Below the pieces are notes generated by a model. That model saw nothing but the letters and a program-made list of their open reading frames with translations, searched no databases and was not told where the DNA came from. A stretch of DNA of 64,000 nt from Pardosa pseudoannulata (lineage: Eukaryota; Arthropoda; Arachnida; Araneae; Lycosidae), in contig CM063502.1 in NCBI GenBank assembly GCA_032207245.1, positions 133,079,205 to 133,143,204 on the forward strand, read 5' to 3'. Made by a program: the position numbers and the translations under genes. Below are positions 53,359 to 64,000 of the stretch, piece by piece (position 1 is the first letter of the stretch; each line of letters opens with the position of its first letter).

Positions 53359-54350
53359 GTGGAAAATACTTCATTAATTGATGTAAAATTGCAGATATAC
53401 AGATTTCGGCGTGTAAAATTTGGAGTAAAATCGAGTCCATTTCTATTGGCTGCCACAATAAAAAAACATTTAGAAAAATATAGAGAAGACAATCCAGAGG
53501 TATTTGAAAACTTGAATACATGTATTTACGTGGACGATTTTTATTACAGGTCAAGATGGAGTTGAAGAGGCTTTAAGTATTTCGCGTAAAGCCAAACAAA
53601 TTATGAATGAAGCAGCTATGAATTTGCGTAAATGGGTAACTAATGATCTTGAATTGATGAAAAGATGGGAAGAAGATGGATTTGAGATTCATCCTTACAG
53701 AGTCGACAACTCTAATGAGAGACTAAAGGTCCTAGGAATGTCCTGGGATATTGTCAAGATAGCTTGAGCATAGATGCATGTAGTTTGATATCGTCGCTTA
53801 ATAACAGAGAGAATACGAAACGCTTCATCCTAAAAACAGCAGGAAAAATATTCGACCCTCTTGGGTTATTAACCCCATTCACCTTTAGACTTAAATTCTT
53901 ACTCCAAGAACTTTGGGTTCAAAAATTAACTTGGGATGACGAACTTCCAAAGGATATCAGTGAAGAATGAGTTAAGTGGTTTCTGAGTGTCTGGATCTAA
54001 GTAATATTACAGTTCCTAGATTTGTTCTGAGTCCAGATGCAGATTCGATAGAGCTACATTGCTTTTCAGATGCCAGTCAAAAAGCGTATGGAGCAGTTGT
54101 CTGTGTTAGATTTGTAAATCAAGGAAGAACTTCTGTGAACTTTATTGCATCAAAGTGTCGTGTTGCATCTGTTAAAAGAGTTACGTTACCTCGTCTTGAA
54201 CTACTCGGAACTTTACTTGCAGCTCGTTTAGGTTATGAAATAAAAAAAGGTATTTGATCGAAAGAAAATTTCAACAATGATTTATTGGACAGATGCAAAA
54301 ATTGTGCTGTGTTGGATCAAGGGATCAAGCAGTAAATGGAAATCATTTGT
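53359..54350 (+). pseudogene. Unit 2: RT remainder and RNase H
   Basis: The same sequence as unit 1 from ENTSLIDVKLQIYRF onward. The additional T after the YVDD codons shifts the frame (YVDDFYYRSRWS). RNase H residues are as in unit 1, with the same stops at about 53968 and 54255. Confidence 0.8.
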
Positions 54351-54351
54351 T

Positions 54352-55680
54352 GCCAAATCAACAAGAAATTCAACCAATGAATGTATAACTACTTTAACAG
54401 ATAATATTCCAATTGCTTCATCTTCTGTAGCTGTCAAACCTGAACAGTCTAAAGAGTATCCTGGAGTAATAAAATTAAGAGTTTTTATCAGTAAGCCTTT
54501 TTGTAAAGATAATAGTAATCAAATTAAATCTCACCTAAAGGAGAAAGTTTCCATTTCATCTGCTAATTTAAATCCTTCTACTGAGTGCCCAAGTAATGAT
54601 AGTTCTGATAAGGCAGTTAACTTATGTGTTAATAAAACAATTAAAAACATCAATTTGAAGAAAGAAAACTCCCCAAGCATAGGGATTTTAGATGACAATG
54701 AGGTAGAAAATGTTGCACAGTGTGTGACAACCCATAAAACTACAGCATCAGGATCAAAATGTAAAAAGTTAAAAAGCAATGTATCAGATATTCCAGGAAT
54801 CTCAGCCAAAACTGAGAGAAAAAATAGTTCCTCTGTTACCTCTCCTCATGATATAAGCAGCCGGGATCAACAGGTATCAATAAACAAATATGTCCATAAC
54901 AACAATATACAAAAAGATGAGGGCATTAAGAATAAAAAACGTAAATCAGATAGTTGTAATGGTGAAACAATGAATATATATTCTAAGAAGAAAAAGAAAA
55001 AAAAACTTGTGCACTTCAAGATGATGTTTGAAATTCACCCATTTCTGATAATATGCCTTATGATTCCAAGACATCTAAGATACCAACTTTCACTAAAGTA
55101 AATGATATTGTAAATATTACTGTGAATTCTTCTCAATACAAAAATGAAATAAAAAATAGGAAGGAACAAAATATATTCGTGTCTTCTAAAACTGAGCTAA
55201 AAACTTATGCTCCCAATGAGAGAAAACCTAACGTAATTGATGATAACCCACATCAATTTTCTGATTCTAATGTAAATGATGAAATTCCAATTAATTATGA
55301 ATTTCCTTCTAATTCTGACTTTAATTGTTCACAAGATGACTCAGTTATCATTATATCGGATGATGAATCTTATTTTGATTTTAAGTCTGCACAGACTTAT
55401 ATACATATTAAAAAAGAACCAGAAGAGATCGATGAAGATATGGAAAATTGTGAACAAATTGAGGATGAGCTTGAGTTTGACGATTTAAATGTCATGAAGC
55501 TTGTTGATCAAATGGAAATTGATAGTAGAGTAGAAAATGTTGAATCGAAACAAGCATTTACTAACATTAATGAATCAGCAAATGTAAAGGAATCTGATTA
55601 TAATTCATTTAAAAAAATCTGAGGCAACTGTTAATGATTTCTTCCCTGTACTTTCTCAAGCTTTTGAAAGTGATGATGAT
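54352..55680 (+). pseudogene. Unit 2: captured acidic ORF
   Basis: Identical to the unit 1 captured ORF except for an additional A in the FKK lysine run at about 55611, which truncates the second reading frame at 55622. Confidence 0.65.
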
Positions 55681-56968
55681 GATATGAATGAAAATCTACC
55701 ACATTTTGTTAGGGAGGAAATAGAGCAGCTGAAAAGGGGTAAGTGCGTTTCTCCCAAAAGTAGAGTAGCGTCTCTCAATGTATTTCTCGATGAAATAGAA
55801 CTTATGAGAGTAGGCGGACGATTGTCCAATTCGGACCTACCCGCAAACAGCAAACATCCCATTGTCTTACCAGGTAAACATCCTTTAACTGCAGTCATTT
55901 TAAACTATTATCACTTAAAGTACTTTCATGTAGGATCGCAAGCCCTCTTACATCAGGTTCGGCAAAAGTTCTGGCCTCTTAATGGCAGAAATAATTGTAG
56001 AAAGATAGTTCATGGATGTCTAACATGTTTCAAAAATAAATCTGCTACAGCTCAACAAATAATGGCTGAGTTACACAGAGAGCGTGTTACACCAACCTAT
56101 CCATTTAATATCACCGGTGTTGATTTCTGCGGTCCCTTTGCTGTAAAATATAAAAATCAAAGAAAGGGGACTCTTAACAAAACTTACATTGCAGTCTACG
56201 TATGTAAGAGTACTAAGGCCATACATTTGGACTTCGTTACCGATCTAACGAGTCAATCATTCATTGCTAGCCTAAGGCGATTTTTCGCTAGACGGGGGAA
56301 ATGTGCTAGAATTATGAGCGATAATTCTAAGGCGTTTAGGGGTGCTAACCTCGAAATTAAAAGGTTGCAAAAAATTAGTATTGCTCCCAGATGAAAATTT
56401 AGCTAATTTCTATAACACTGAGGGCGGAGAGTGGAAATTCATCCCACTTAGGTCACCAAATTTTGGAGGAATATGGGAGGCTGGAGTCAAATCGTTCAAG
56501 TTCCATTTTAAAAGAATTGTAGGTATTCAACATTTGAGTTTGAGGAATTCTTAACGATTTTGACTGAGGTAGAAGGAGTGTTAAATTCTAGACCTCTCAC
56601 TCCTATTTCGGCAGACTAATAATTTTGAAATTTTGACCCCAGGTCATTTTTTGGTAGGAAGACCTCTCACATCCCTAGTAGAACCAGATTTAACTGAGAT
56701 AAATGAAAATAGATTGACTAAGTGGCAAAAGATTACCAAATATACACAGAAAATAATGAAACGGGACTACCTTAATAGTCTGCAAGAGCGTCACAAATGG
56801 AAATTTGTAAAGGACGACGTTCAATTAGGTACTCTTGTATTAGTTAAAGATGAAAATTTGCCGTCAACAAAATGGCTAGTGGGAAGAATAGCTCAGATTT
56901 TTCATGGTAGGGATAACAGGGTAAGAGTAGTAACTGCACGCTTGCCAAACCAAAAATTTCTGTGGTGA
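55681..56968 (+). pseudogene. Unit 2: integrase
   Basis: The same domain content and frame breaks as unit 1. The solo LTR at 56961-57155 truncates the C-terminus. Confidence 0.8.
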
Positions 56969-57931
56969 ATCGCCGAAAGAGCGATAAATGAGAGCCAAAG
57001 GCTTACACAGTCTGGCAACCTTTTATGTAACCCGGAGAACTAGGAGTTGTAGTGAGATATAGTACAGAGTGGAACGCTGAATAAAGTGTCATAATGAAAC
57101 GTATTGAATAGTGTAATTATTTTATATTCTGTTCACAAAGTAGCAACCTTCTTCATTTCTAAAAAGAAATGTACGTGATGTATGTGTTCTTCCTGTGGAA
57201 TAACTATTTGTATTGTATATATTTAAATATCGAACTTTATTCTATAATTTTCAGTTATTAAGCAGTAACTGCAATTTTTTAAAACGTTTAAATTTGTTAT
57301 TTAGTATTAATTTCTGTCATAGTACATTTATGTTTATATTATTCATGATTAATTGTTTGAAATTGTTAATTTCAACGGCGGGAGTGTTACGAATTGTGAA
57401 CTATAGATGGCGCTACGCCACAAATGTAAAAAAGAAAGGAGTTGAACATTGGAATTTTTAAGTAGCAGTGGTGTGGCCGCTAGCTAATAAATAAATTCAG
57501 TTTTATTGGTGCAAATGTGTGTTAGTTGGAATTTTTAGTGAGAAGACAGTATTTATTATGACACTTATTTTCCATGGTCCGTCGAGACACAGCCAGCAAT
57601 TGGCAAGAATAGAGTGAAATCGAAAACGCAAACTCCTTTGTGTTTGTGTTACCTAGTGAAGAATAGAGTGTTTGGATATACCCTTATTAGGATTCATAGA
57701 AGTCAAAGGGTAAGTACCCTAATTAGAAATATTTATTTGTTTAGTAATTAAGACGATACTTAATTTAAAATGTCTCTGAAAGGGCATTTGGCCAAAAAGC
57801 GAACTTTGAAAACTCAACTAACAAAGTTAAGACAGAAAATAGCAGAAAGAGATGTACAAAAATCTGACTTAGAAGTGTTATCAAGTAAATTTAAAGTTAT
57901 AGAGGTTTAGTTAAATGATATTTTTAATGCA

Positions 57932-58423
57932 GTGTTTGAGTTAGCTGATGTAGAAAAAGCATTTCTGCAAATTTCACTGGCAGAAAAAGATAGAGACGCA
58001 GTGCGGTTCCTATTTGTGGAAAATACTTCATTAATTGATGTAAAATTGCAGATATACAGATTTCGGCGTGTAAAATTTGGAGTAAAATCGAGTCCATTTC
58101 TATTGGCTGCCACAATAAAAAAACATTTAGAAAAATATAGAGAAGACAATCCAGAGGTATTTGAAAACTTGAATACATGTATTTACGTGGACGATTTTAT
58201 TACAGGTCAAGATGGAGTTGAAGAGGCTTTAAGTATTTCGCGTAAAGCCAAACAAATTATGAATGAAGCAGCTATGAATTTGCGTAAATGGGTAACTAAT
58301 GATCTTGAATTGATGAAAAGATGGGAAGAAGATGGATTTGAGATTCATCCTTACAGAGTCGACAACTCTAATGAGAGACTAAAGGTCCTAGGAATGTCCT
58401 GGGATATTGTCAAGATAGCTTGA
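57932..58423 (+). pseudogene. Unit 3: RT palm fragment
   Basis: 163 codons identical in translation to the unit 1 RT fragment, with ADVEKAFLQ and IYVDDF. Confidence 0.82.
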
Positions 58424-59006
58424 GCATAGATGCATGTAGTTTTGATATCGTCGCTTAATAACAGAGAGAATACGAAACGCTTCATCCTAAAAACAGCAGG
58501 AAAAATATTCGACCCTCTTGGGTTATTAACCCCATTCACCTTTAGACTTAAATTCTTACTCCAAGAACTTTGGGTTCAAAAATTAACTTGGGATGACGAA
58601 CTTCCAAAGGATATCAGTGAAGAATGAGTTAAGTGGTTTCTGAGTGTCTGGATCTAAGTAATATTACAGTTCCTAGATTTGTTCTGAGTCCAGATGCAGA
58701 TTCGATAGAGCTACATTGCTTTTCAGATGCCAGTCAAAAAGCGTATGGAGCAGTTGTCTGTGTTAGATTTGTAAATCAAGGAAGAACTTCTGTGAACTTT
58801 ATTGCATCAAAGTGTCGTGTTGCATCTGTTAAAAGAGTTACGTTACCTCGTCTTGAACTACTCGGAACTTTACTTGCAGCTCGTTTAGGTTATGAAATAA
58901 AAAAAGGTATTTGATCGAAAGAAAATTTCAACAATGATTTATTGGACAGATGCAAAAATTGTGCTGTGTTGGATCAAGGGATCAAGCAGTAAATGGAAAT
59001 CATTTG

Positions 59007-60335
59007 TTGCCAAATCAACAAGAAATTCAACCAATGAATGTATAACTACTTTAACAGATAATATTCCAATTGCTTCATCTTCTGTAGCTGTCAAACCTGA
59101 ACAGTCTAAAGAGTATCCTGGAGTAATAAAATTAAGAGTTTTTATCAGTAAGCCTTTTTGTAAAGATAATAGTAATCAAATTAAATCTCACCTAAAGGAG
59201 AAAGTTTCCATTTCATCTGCTAATTTAAATCCTTCTACTGAGTGCCCAAGTAATGATAGTTCTGATAAGGCAGTTAACTTATGTGTTAATAAAAACAATT
59301 AAAAACATCAATTTGAAGAAAGAAAACTCCCCAAGCATAGGGATTTTAGATGACAATGAGGTAGAAAATGTTGCACAGTGTGTGACAACCCATAAAACTA
59401 CAGCATCAGGATCAAAATGTAAAAAGTTAAAAAGCAATGTATCAGATATTCCAGGAATCTCAGCCAAAACTGAGAGAAAAAATAGTTCCTCTGTTACCTC
59501 TCCTCATGATATAAGCAGCCGGGATCAACAGGTATCAATAAACAAATATGTCCATAACAACAATATACAAAAAGATGAGGGCATTAAGAATAAAAAACGT
59601 AAATCAGATAGTTGTAATGGTGAAACAATGAATATATATTCTAAGAAGAAAAAGAAAAAAAACTTGTGCACTTCAAGATGATGTTTGAAATTCACCCATT
59701 TCTGATAATATGCCTTATGATTCCAAGACATCTAAGATACCAACTTTCACTAAAGTAAATGATATTGTAAATATTACTGTGAATTCTTCTCAATACAAAA
59801 ATGAAATAAAAAATAGGAAGGAACAAAATATATTCGTGTCTTCTAAAACTGAGCTAAAAACTTATGCTCCCAATGAGAGAAAACCTAACGTAATTGATGA
59901 TAACCCACATCAATTTTCTGATTCTAATGTAAATGATGAAATTCCAATTAATTATGAATTTCCTTCTAATTCTGACTTTAATTGTTCACAAGATGACTCA
60001 GTTATCATTATATCGGATGATGAATCTTATTTTGATTTTAAGTCTGCACAGACTTATATACATATTAAAAAAGAACCAGAAGAGATCGATGAAGATATGG
60101 AAAATTGTGAACAAATTGAGGATGAGCTTGAGTTTGACGATTTAAATGTCATGAAGCTTGTTGATCAAATGGAAATTGATAGTAGAGTAGAAAATGTTGA
60201 ATCGAAACAAGCATTTACTAACATTAATGAATCAGCAAATGTAAAGGAATCTGATTATAATTCATTTAAAAAATCTGAGGCAACTGTTAATGATTTCTTC
60301 CCTGTACTTTCTCAAGCTTTTGAAAGTGATGATGA
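59007..60335 (+). pseudogene. Unit 3: captured acidic ORF
   Basis: The same segment as in unit 1. The additional A at about 59291 splits it into two frames, and the shorter A-run near 59653 changes the end of the first part to KKKKKKNLCTSR. Confidence 0.65.
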
Positions 60336-61624
60336 TGATATGAATGAAAATCTACCACATTTTGTTAGGGAGGAAATAGAGCAGCTGAAAAGGGGTAAGT
60401 GCGTTTCTCCCAAAAGTAGAGTAGCGTCTCTCAATGTATTTCTCGATGAAATAGAACTTATGAGAGTAGGCGGACGATTGTCCAATTCGGACCTACCCGC
60501 AAACAGCAAACATCCCATTGTCTTACCAGGTAAACATCCTTTAACTGCAGTCATTTTAAACTATTATCACTTAAAGTACTTTCATGTAGGATCGCAAGCC
60601 CTCTTACATCAGGTTCGGCAAAAGTTCTGGCCTCTTAATGGCAGAAATAATTGTAGAAAGATAGTTCATGGATGTCTAACATGTTTCAAAAATAAATCTG
60701 CTACAGCTCAACAAATAATGGCTGAGTTACACAGAGAGCGTGTTACACCAACCTATCCATTTAATATCACCGGTGTTGATTTCTGCGGTCCCTTTGCTGT
60801 AAAATATAAAAATCAAAGAAAGGGGACTCTTAACAAAACTTACATTGCAGTCTACGTATGTAAGAGTACTAAGGCCATACATTTGGACTTCGTTACCGAT
60901 CTAACGAGTCAATCATTCATTGCTAGCCTAAGGCGATTTTTCGCTAGACGGGGGAAATGTGCTAGAATTATGAGCGATAATTCTAAGGCGTTTAGGGGTG
61001 CTAACCTCGAAATTAAAAGGTTGCAAAAAATTAGTATTGCTCCCAGATGAAAATTTAGCTAATTTCTATAACACTGAGGGCGGAGAGTGGAAATTCATCC
61101 CACTTAGGTCACCAAATTTTGGAGGAATATGGGAGGCTGGAGTCAAATCGTTCAAGTTCCATTTTAAAAGAATTGTAGGTATTCAACATTTGAGTTTGAG
61201 GAATTCTTAACGATTTTGACTGAGGTAGAAGGAGTGTTAAATTCTAGACCTCTCACTCCTATTTCGGCAGACTAATAATTTTGAAATTTTGACCCCAGGT
61301 CATTTTTTGGTAGGAAGACCTCTCACATCCCTAGTAGAACCAGATTTAACTGAGATAAATGAAAATAGATTGACTAAGTGGCAAAAGATTACCAAATATA
61401 CACAGAAAATAATGAAACGGGACTACCTTAATAGTCTGCAAGAGCGTCACAAATGGAAATTTGTAAAGGACGACGTTCAATTAGGTACTCTTGTATTAGT
61501 TAAAGATGAAAATTTGCCGTCAACAAAATGGCTAGTGGGAAGAATAGCTCAGATTTTTCATGGTAGGGATAACAGGGTAAGAGTAGTAACTGCACGCTTG
61601 CCAAACCAAAAATTTCTGTGGTGA
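60336..61624 (+). pseudogene. Unit 3: integrase
   Basis: As unit 1: D in ITGVDFCGPF, D in RIMSDNSKAF, E in FGGIWEAG after a frame break at 61050. Confidence 0.8.
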
Positions 61625-62040
61625 ATCGCCGAAAGAGCGATAAATGAGAGCCAAAGGCTTACACAGTCTGGCAACCTTTTATGTAACCCGGAGAACTAGG
61701 AGTTGTAGTGAGATATAGTACAGAGTGGAACGCTGAATAAAGTGTCATAATGAAACGTATTGAATAGTGTAATTATTTTATATTCTGTTCACAAAGTAGC
61801 AACCTTCTTCATTTCTAAAAAGAAATGTACGTGATGTATGTGTTCTTCCTGTGGAATAACTATTTGTATTGTATATATTTAAATATCGAACTTTATTCTA
61901 TAATTTTCAGTTATTAAGCAGTAACTGCAATTTTTTAAAACGTTTAAATTTGTTATTTAGTATTAATTTCTGTCATAGTACATTTATGTTTATATTATTC
62001 ATGATTAATTGTTTGAAATTGTTAATTTCAACGGCGGGAG

Positions 62041-64000
62041 TGTTACGAATTGTGAACTATAGATGGCGCTACGCCACAAATGTAAAAAAGAAAGGAGTTG
62101 AACATTGGAATTTTTAAGTAGCAGTGGTGTGGCCGCTAGCTAATAAATAAATTCAGTTTTATTGGTGCAAATGTGTGTTAGTTGGAATTTTTAGTGAGAA
62201 GACAGTATTTATTATGACACTTATTTTCCATGGTCCGTCGAGACACAGCCAGCAATTGGCAAGAATAGAGTGAAATCGAAAACGCAAACTCCTTTGTGTT
62301 TGTGTTACCTAGTGAAGAATAGAGTGTTTGGATATACCCTTATTAGGATTCATAGAAGTCAAAGGGTAAGTACCCTAATTAGAAATATTTATTTGTTTAG
62401 TAATTAAGACGATACTTAATTTAAAATGTCTCTGAAAGGGCATTTGGCCAAAAAGCGAACTTTGAAAACTCAACTAACAAAGTTAAGACAGAAAATAGCA
62501 GAAAGAGATGTACAAAAATCTGACTTAGAAGTGTTATCAAGTAAATTTAAAGTTATAGAGGTTTAGTTAAATGATATTTTTAATGCAGTGTTTGAGTTAG
62601 CTGATGTAGAAAAAGCATTTCTGCAAATTTCACTGGCAGAAAAAGATAGAGACGCAGTGCGGTTCCTATTTGTGGAAAATACTTCATTAATTGATGTAAA
62701 ATTGCAGATATACAGATTTCGGCGTGTAAAATTTGGAGTAAAATCGAGTCCATTTCTATTGGCTGCCACAATAAAAAAACATTTAGAAAAATATAGAGAA
62801 GACAATCCAGAGGTATTTGAAAACTTGAATACATGTATTTACGTGGACGATTTTATTACAGGTCAAGATGGAGTTGAAGAGGCTTTAAGTATTTCGCGTA
62901 AAGCCAAACAAATTATGAATGAAGCAGCTATGAATTTGCGTAAATGGGTAACTAATGATCTTGAATTGATGAAAAGATGGGAAGAAGATGGATTTGAGAT
63001 TCATCCTTACAGAGTCGACAACTCTAATGAGAGACTAAAGGTCCTAGGAATGTCCTGGGATATTGTCAAGATAGCTTGAGCATAGATGCATGTAGTTTGA
63101 TATCGTCGCTTAATAACAGAGAGAATACGAAACGCTTCATCCTAAAAACAGCAGGAAAAATATTCGACCCTCTTGGGTTATTAACCCCATTCACCTTTAG
63201 ACTTAAATTCTTACTCCAAGAACTTTGGGTTCAAAAATTAACTTGGGATGACGAACTTCCAAAGGATATCAGTGAAGAATGAGTTAAGTGGTTTCTGAGT
63301 GTCTGGATCTAAGTAATATTACAGTTCCTAGATTTGTTCTGAGTCCAGATGCAGATTCGATAGAGCTACATTGCTTTTCAGATGCCAGTCAAAAAGCGTA
63401 TGGAGCAGTTGTCTGTGTTAGATTTGTAAAATCAAGGAAGAACTTCTGTGAACTTTATTGCATCAAAGTGTCGTGTTGCATCTGTTAAAAGAGTTACGTT
63501 ACCTCGTCTTGAACTACTCGGAACTTTACTTGCAGCTCGTTTAGGTTATGAAATAAAAAAAGGTATTTGATCGAAAGAAAATTTCAACAATGATTTATTG
63601 GACAGATGCAAAAATTGTGCTGTGTTGGATCAAGGGATCAAGCAGTAAATGGAAATCATTTGTTGCCAAATCAACAAGAAATTCAACCAATGAATGTATA
63701 ACTACTTTAACAGATAATATTCCAATTGCTTCATCTTCTGTAGCTGTCAAACCTGAACAGTCTAAAGAGTATCCTGGAGTAATAAAATTAAGAGTTTTTA
63801 TCAGTAAGCCTTTTTGTAAAGATAATAGTAATCAAATTAAATCTCACCTAAAGGAGAAAGTTTCCATTTCATCTGCTAATTTAAATCCTTCTACTGAGTG
63901 CCCAAGTAATGATAGTTCTGATAAGGCAGTTAACTTATGTGTTAATAAAACAATTAAAAACATCAATTTGAAGAAAGAAAACTCCCCAAGCATAGGGATT
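62041..64000 (+). mobile_element. Tandem BEL-type unit 4, cut by window end
   Basis: LTR E (62041-62254), gag start 62426, RT 62588-63079, RNase H 63076-63660, and the beginning of the captured ORF to the window edge. LTRs C, D and E read identical. One additional A at about 63430 shifts RNase H. The array continues beyond the window. Confidence 0.85.
62588..63079 (+). pseudogene. Unit 4: RT palm fragment
   Basis: 163 codons, the same translation as units 1 and 3, motifs A and C intact, TGA at the end. Confidence 0.82.

Larger units (their letters stand above)
51636..57384 (+). mobile_element. Tandem BEL-type unit 2 (5,749 bp) with a 1.1-kb insertion
   Basis: LTR C (51636-51849), gag start at 52021, then RT broken by an insertion at about 52256-53355. 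After it come RT (from about 53359), RNase H (53764-54350), captured ORF (about 54352-55680), integrase (55681-56968), solo LTR (56961-57155) and 3' UTR. It is 1,091 bp longer than unit 1. Unit-specific one-base changes: T5 for T4 after GACGA at about 53537, and A7 for A6 at about 55611. Confidence 0.85.
57385..62040 (+). mobile_element. Tandem BEL-type unit 3 (4,656 bp)
   Basis: LTR D (57385-57598); gag start 57770 with RT to 58423; RNase H 58430-59005; captured ORF about 59007-60335; integrase 60336-61624; solo LTR 61617-61811; 3' UTR to 62040. Differences from unit 1 are one-base homopolymer changes: T4 for T3 at about 58440, A5 for A4 at about 59291, and fewer A near 59653. Confidence 0.88.

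Overview
The window is strongly AT-rich eukaryotic DNA made almost entirely of transposable elements. The mix of BEL/Pao and Ty3/gypsy LTR retrotransposons, a P-element-like (THAP9-like) DNA transposon, Tc1 and hAT relics, non-LTR fragments, tRNA-derived SINEs and an intronless C2H2 zinc-finger gene points to an arthropod. An arachnid seems most likely, but that is inference from repeat content; no diagnostic host gene is present. I see no bacterial-type operon and no confidently intact host gene.

Layout. 1-6770 holds diverged relics: a SINE with an exact 12-bp target duplication, dispersed repeats carrying a THAP exon, a gypsy leader and gag start, and a Tc1 transposase end. 6773-13106 is a young gypsy-type element. 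Its 1,018/1,019-bp LTRs differ by one base and contain a run of short hairpins. It encodes gag-protease and then integrase. The reverse transcriptase is missing, and the C-terminal end of RNase H lies downstream of integrase. A BEL RT remnant and a gypsy gag fragment follow. 14163-22646 is an older, broken BEL/Pao element with 342-bp LTRs, a tRNA-Lys-type primer binding site and a 5-bp target duplication; it is split by a 1.4-kb composite insertion. 23560-26884 is a 5'-truncated gypsy element on the minus strand. 27478-31960 holds non-LTR fragments, two poly(A) retroposition scars and a 13-finger zinc-finger (pseudo)gene.

32645-37184 is a complete P-element-like transposon on the minus strand: 30-bp terminal inverted repeats, a 9-bp flanking duplication, and three exons encoding a THAP domain and a D-D-E transposase core, with two frameshifts. 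37.2-44.6 kb is mostly non-coding, with microsatellites, SINEs, a hAT tail and a BEL protease relic.

The most unusual part is 45661-64000. A BEL/Pao-type family with about 214-bp LTRs stands as a head-to-tail array. The first member is LTR, then a host-like arginine/serine-rich region with a U1/matrin-type zinc finger, then the integrase tail, then LTR. It is followed by three complete units and one partial unit of about 4.66 kb. In each unit a gag N-terminus is joined to RT, RNase H and integrase, and an unrelated acidic nuclear-protein-like ORF of about 440 codons sits between RNase H and integrase. Every unit also carries the same nested 195-bp solo LTR. I read this as gene capture by an LTR element, followed by deletion and tandem amplification. 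The units differ mainly by homopolymer indels, so the array is either very recent or partly an assembly product.
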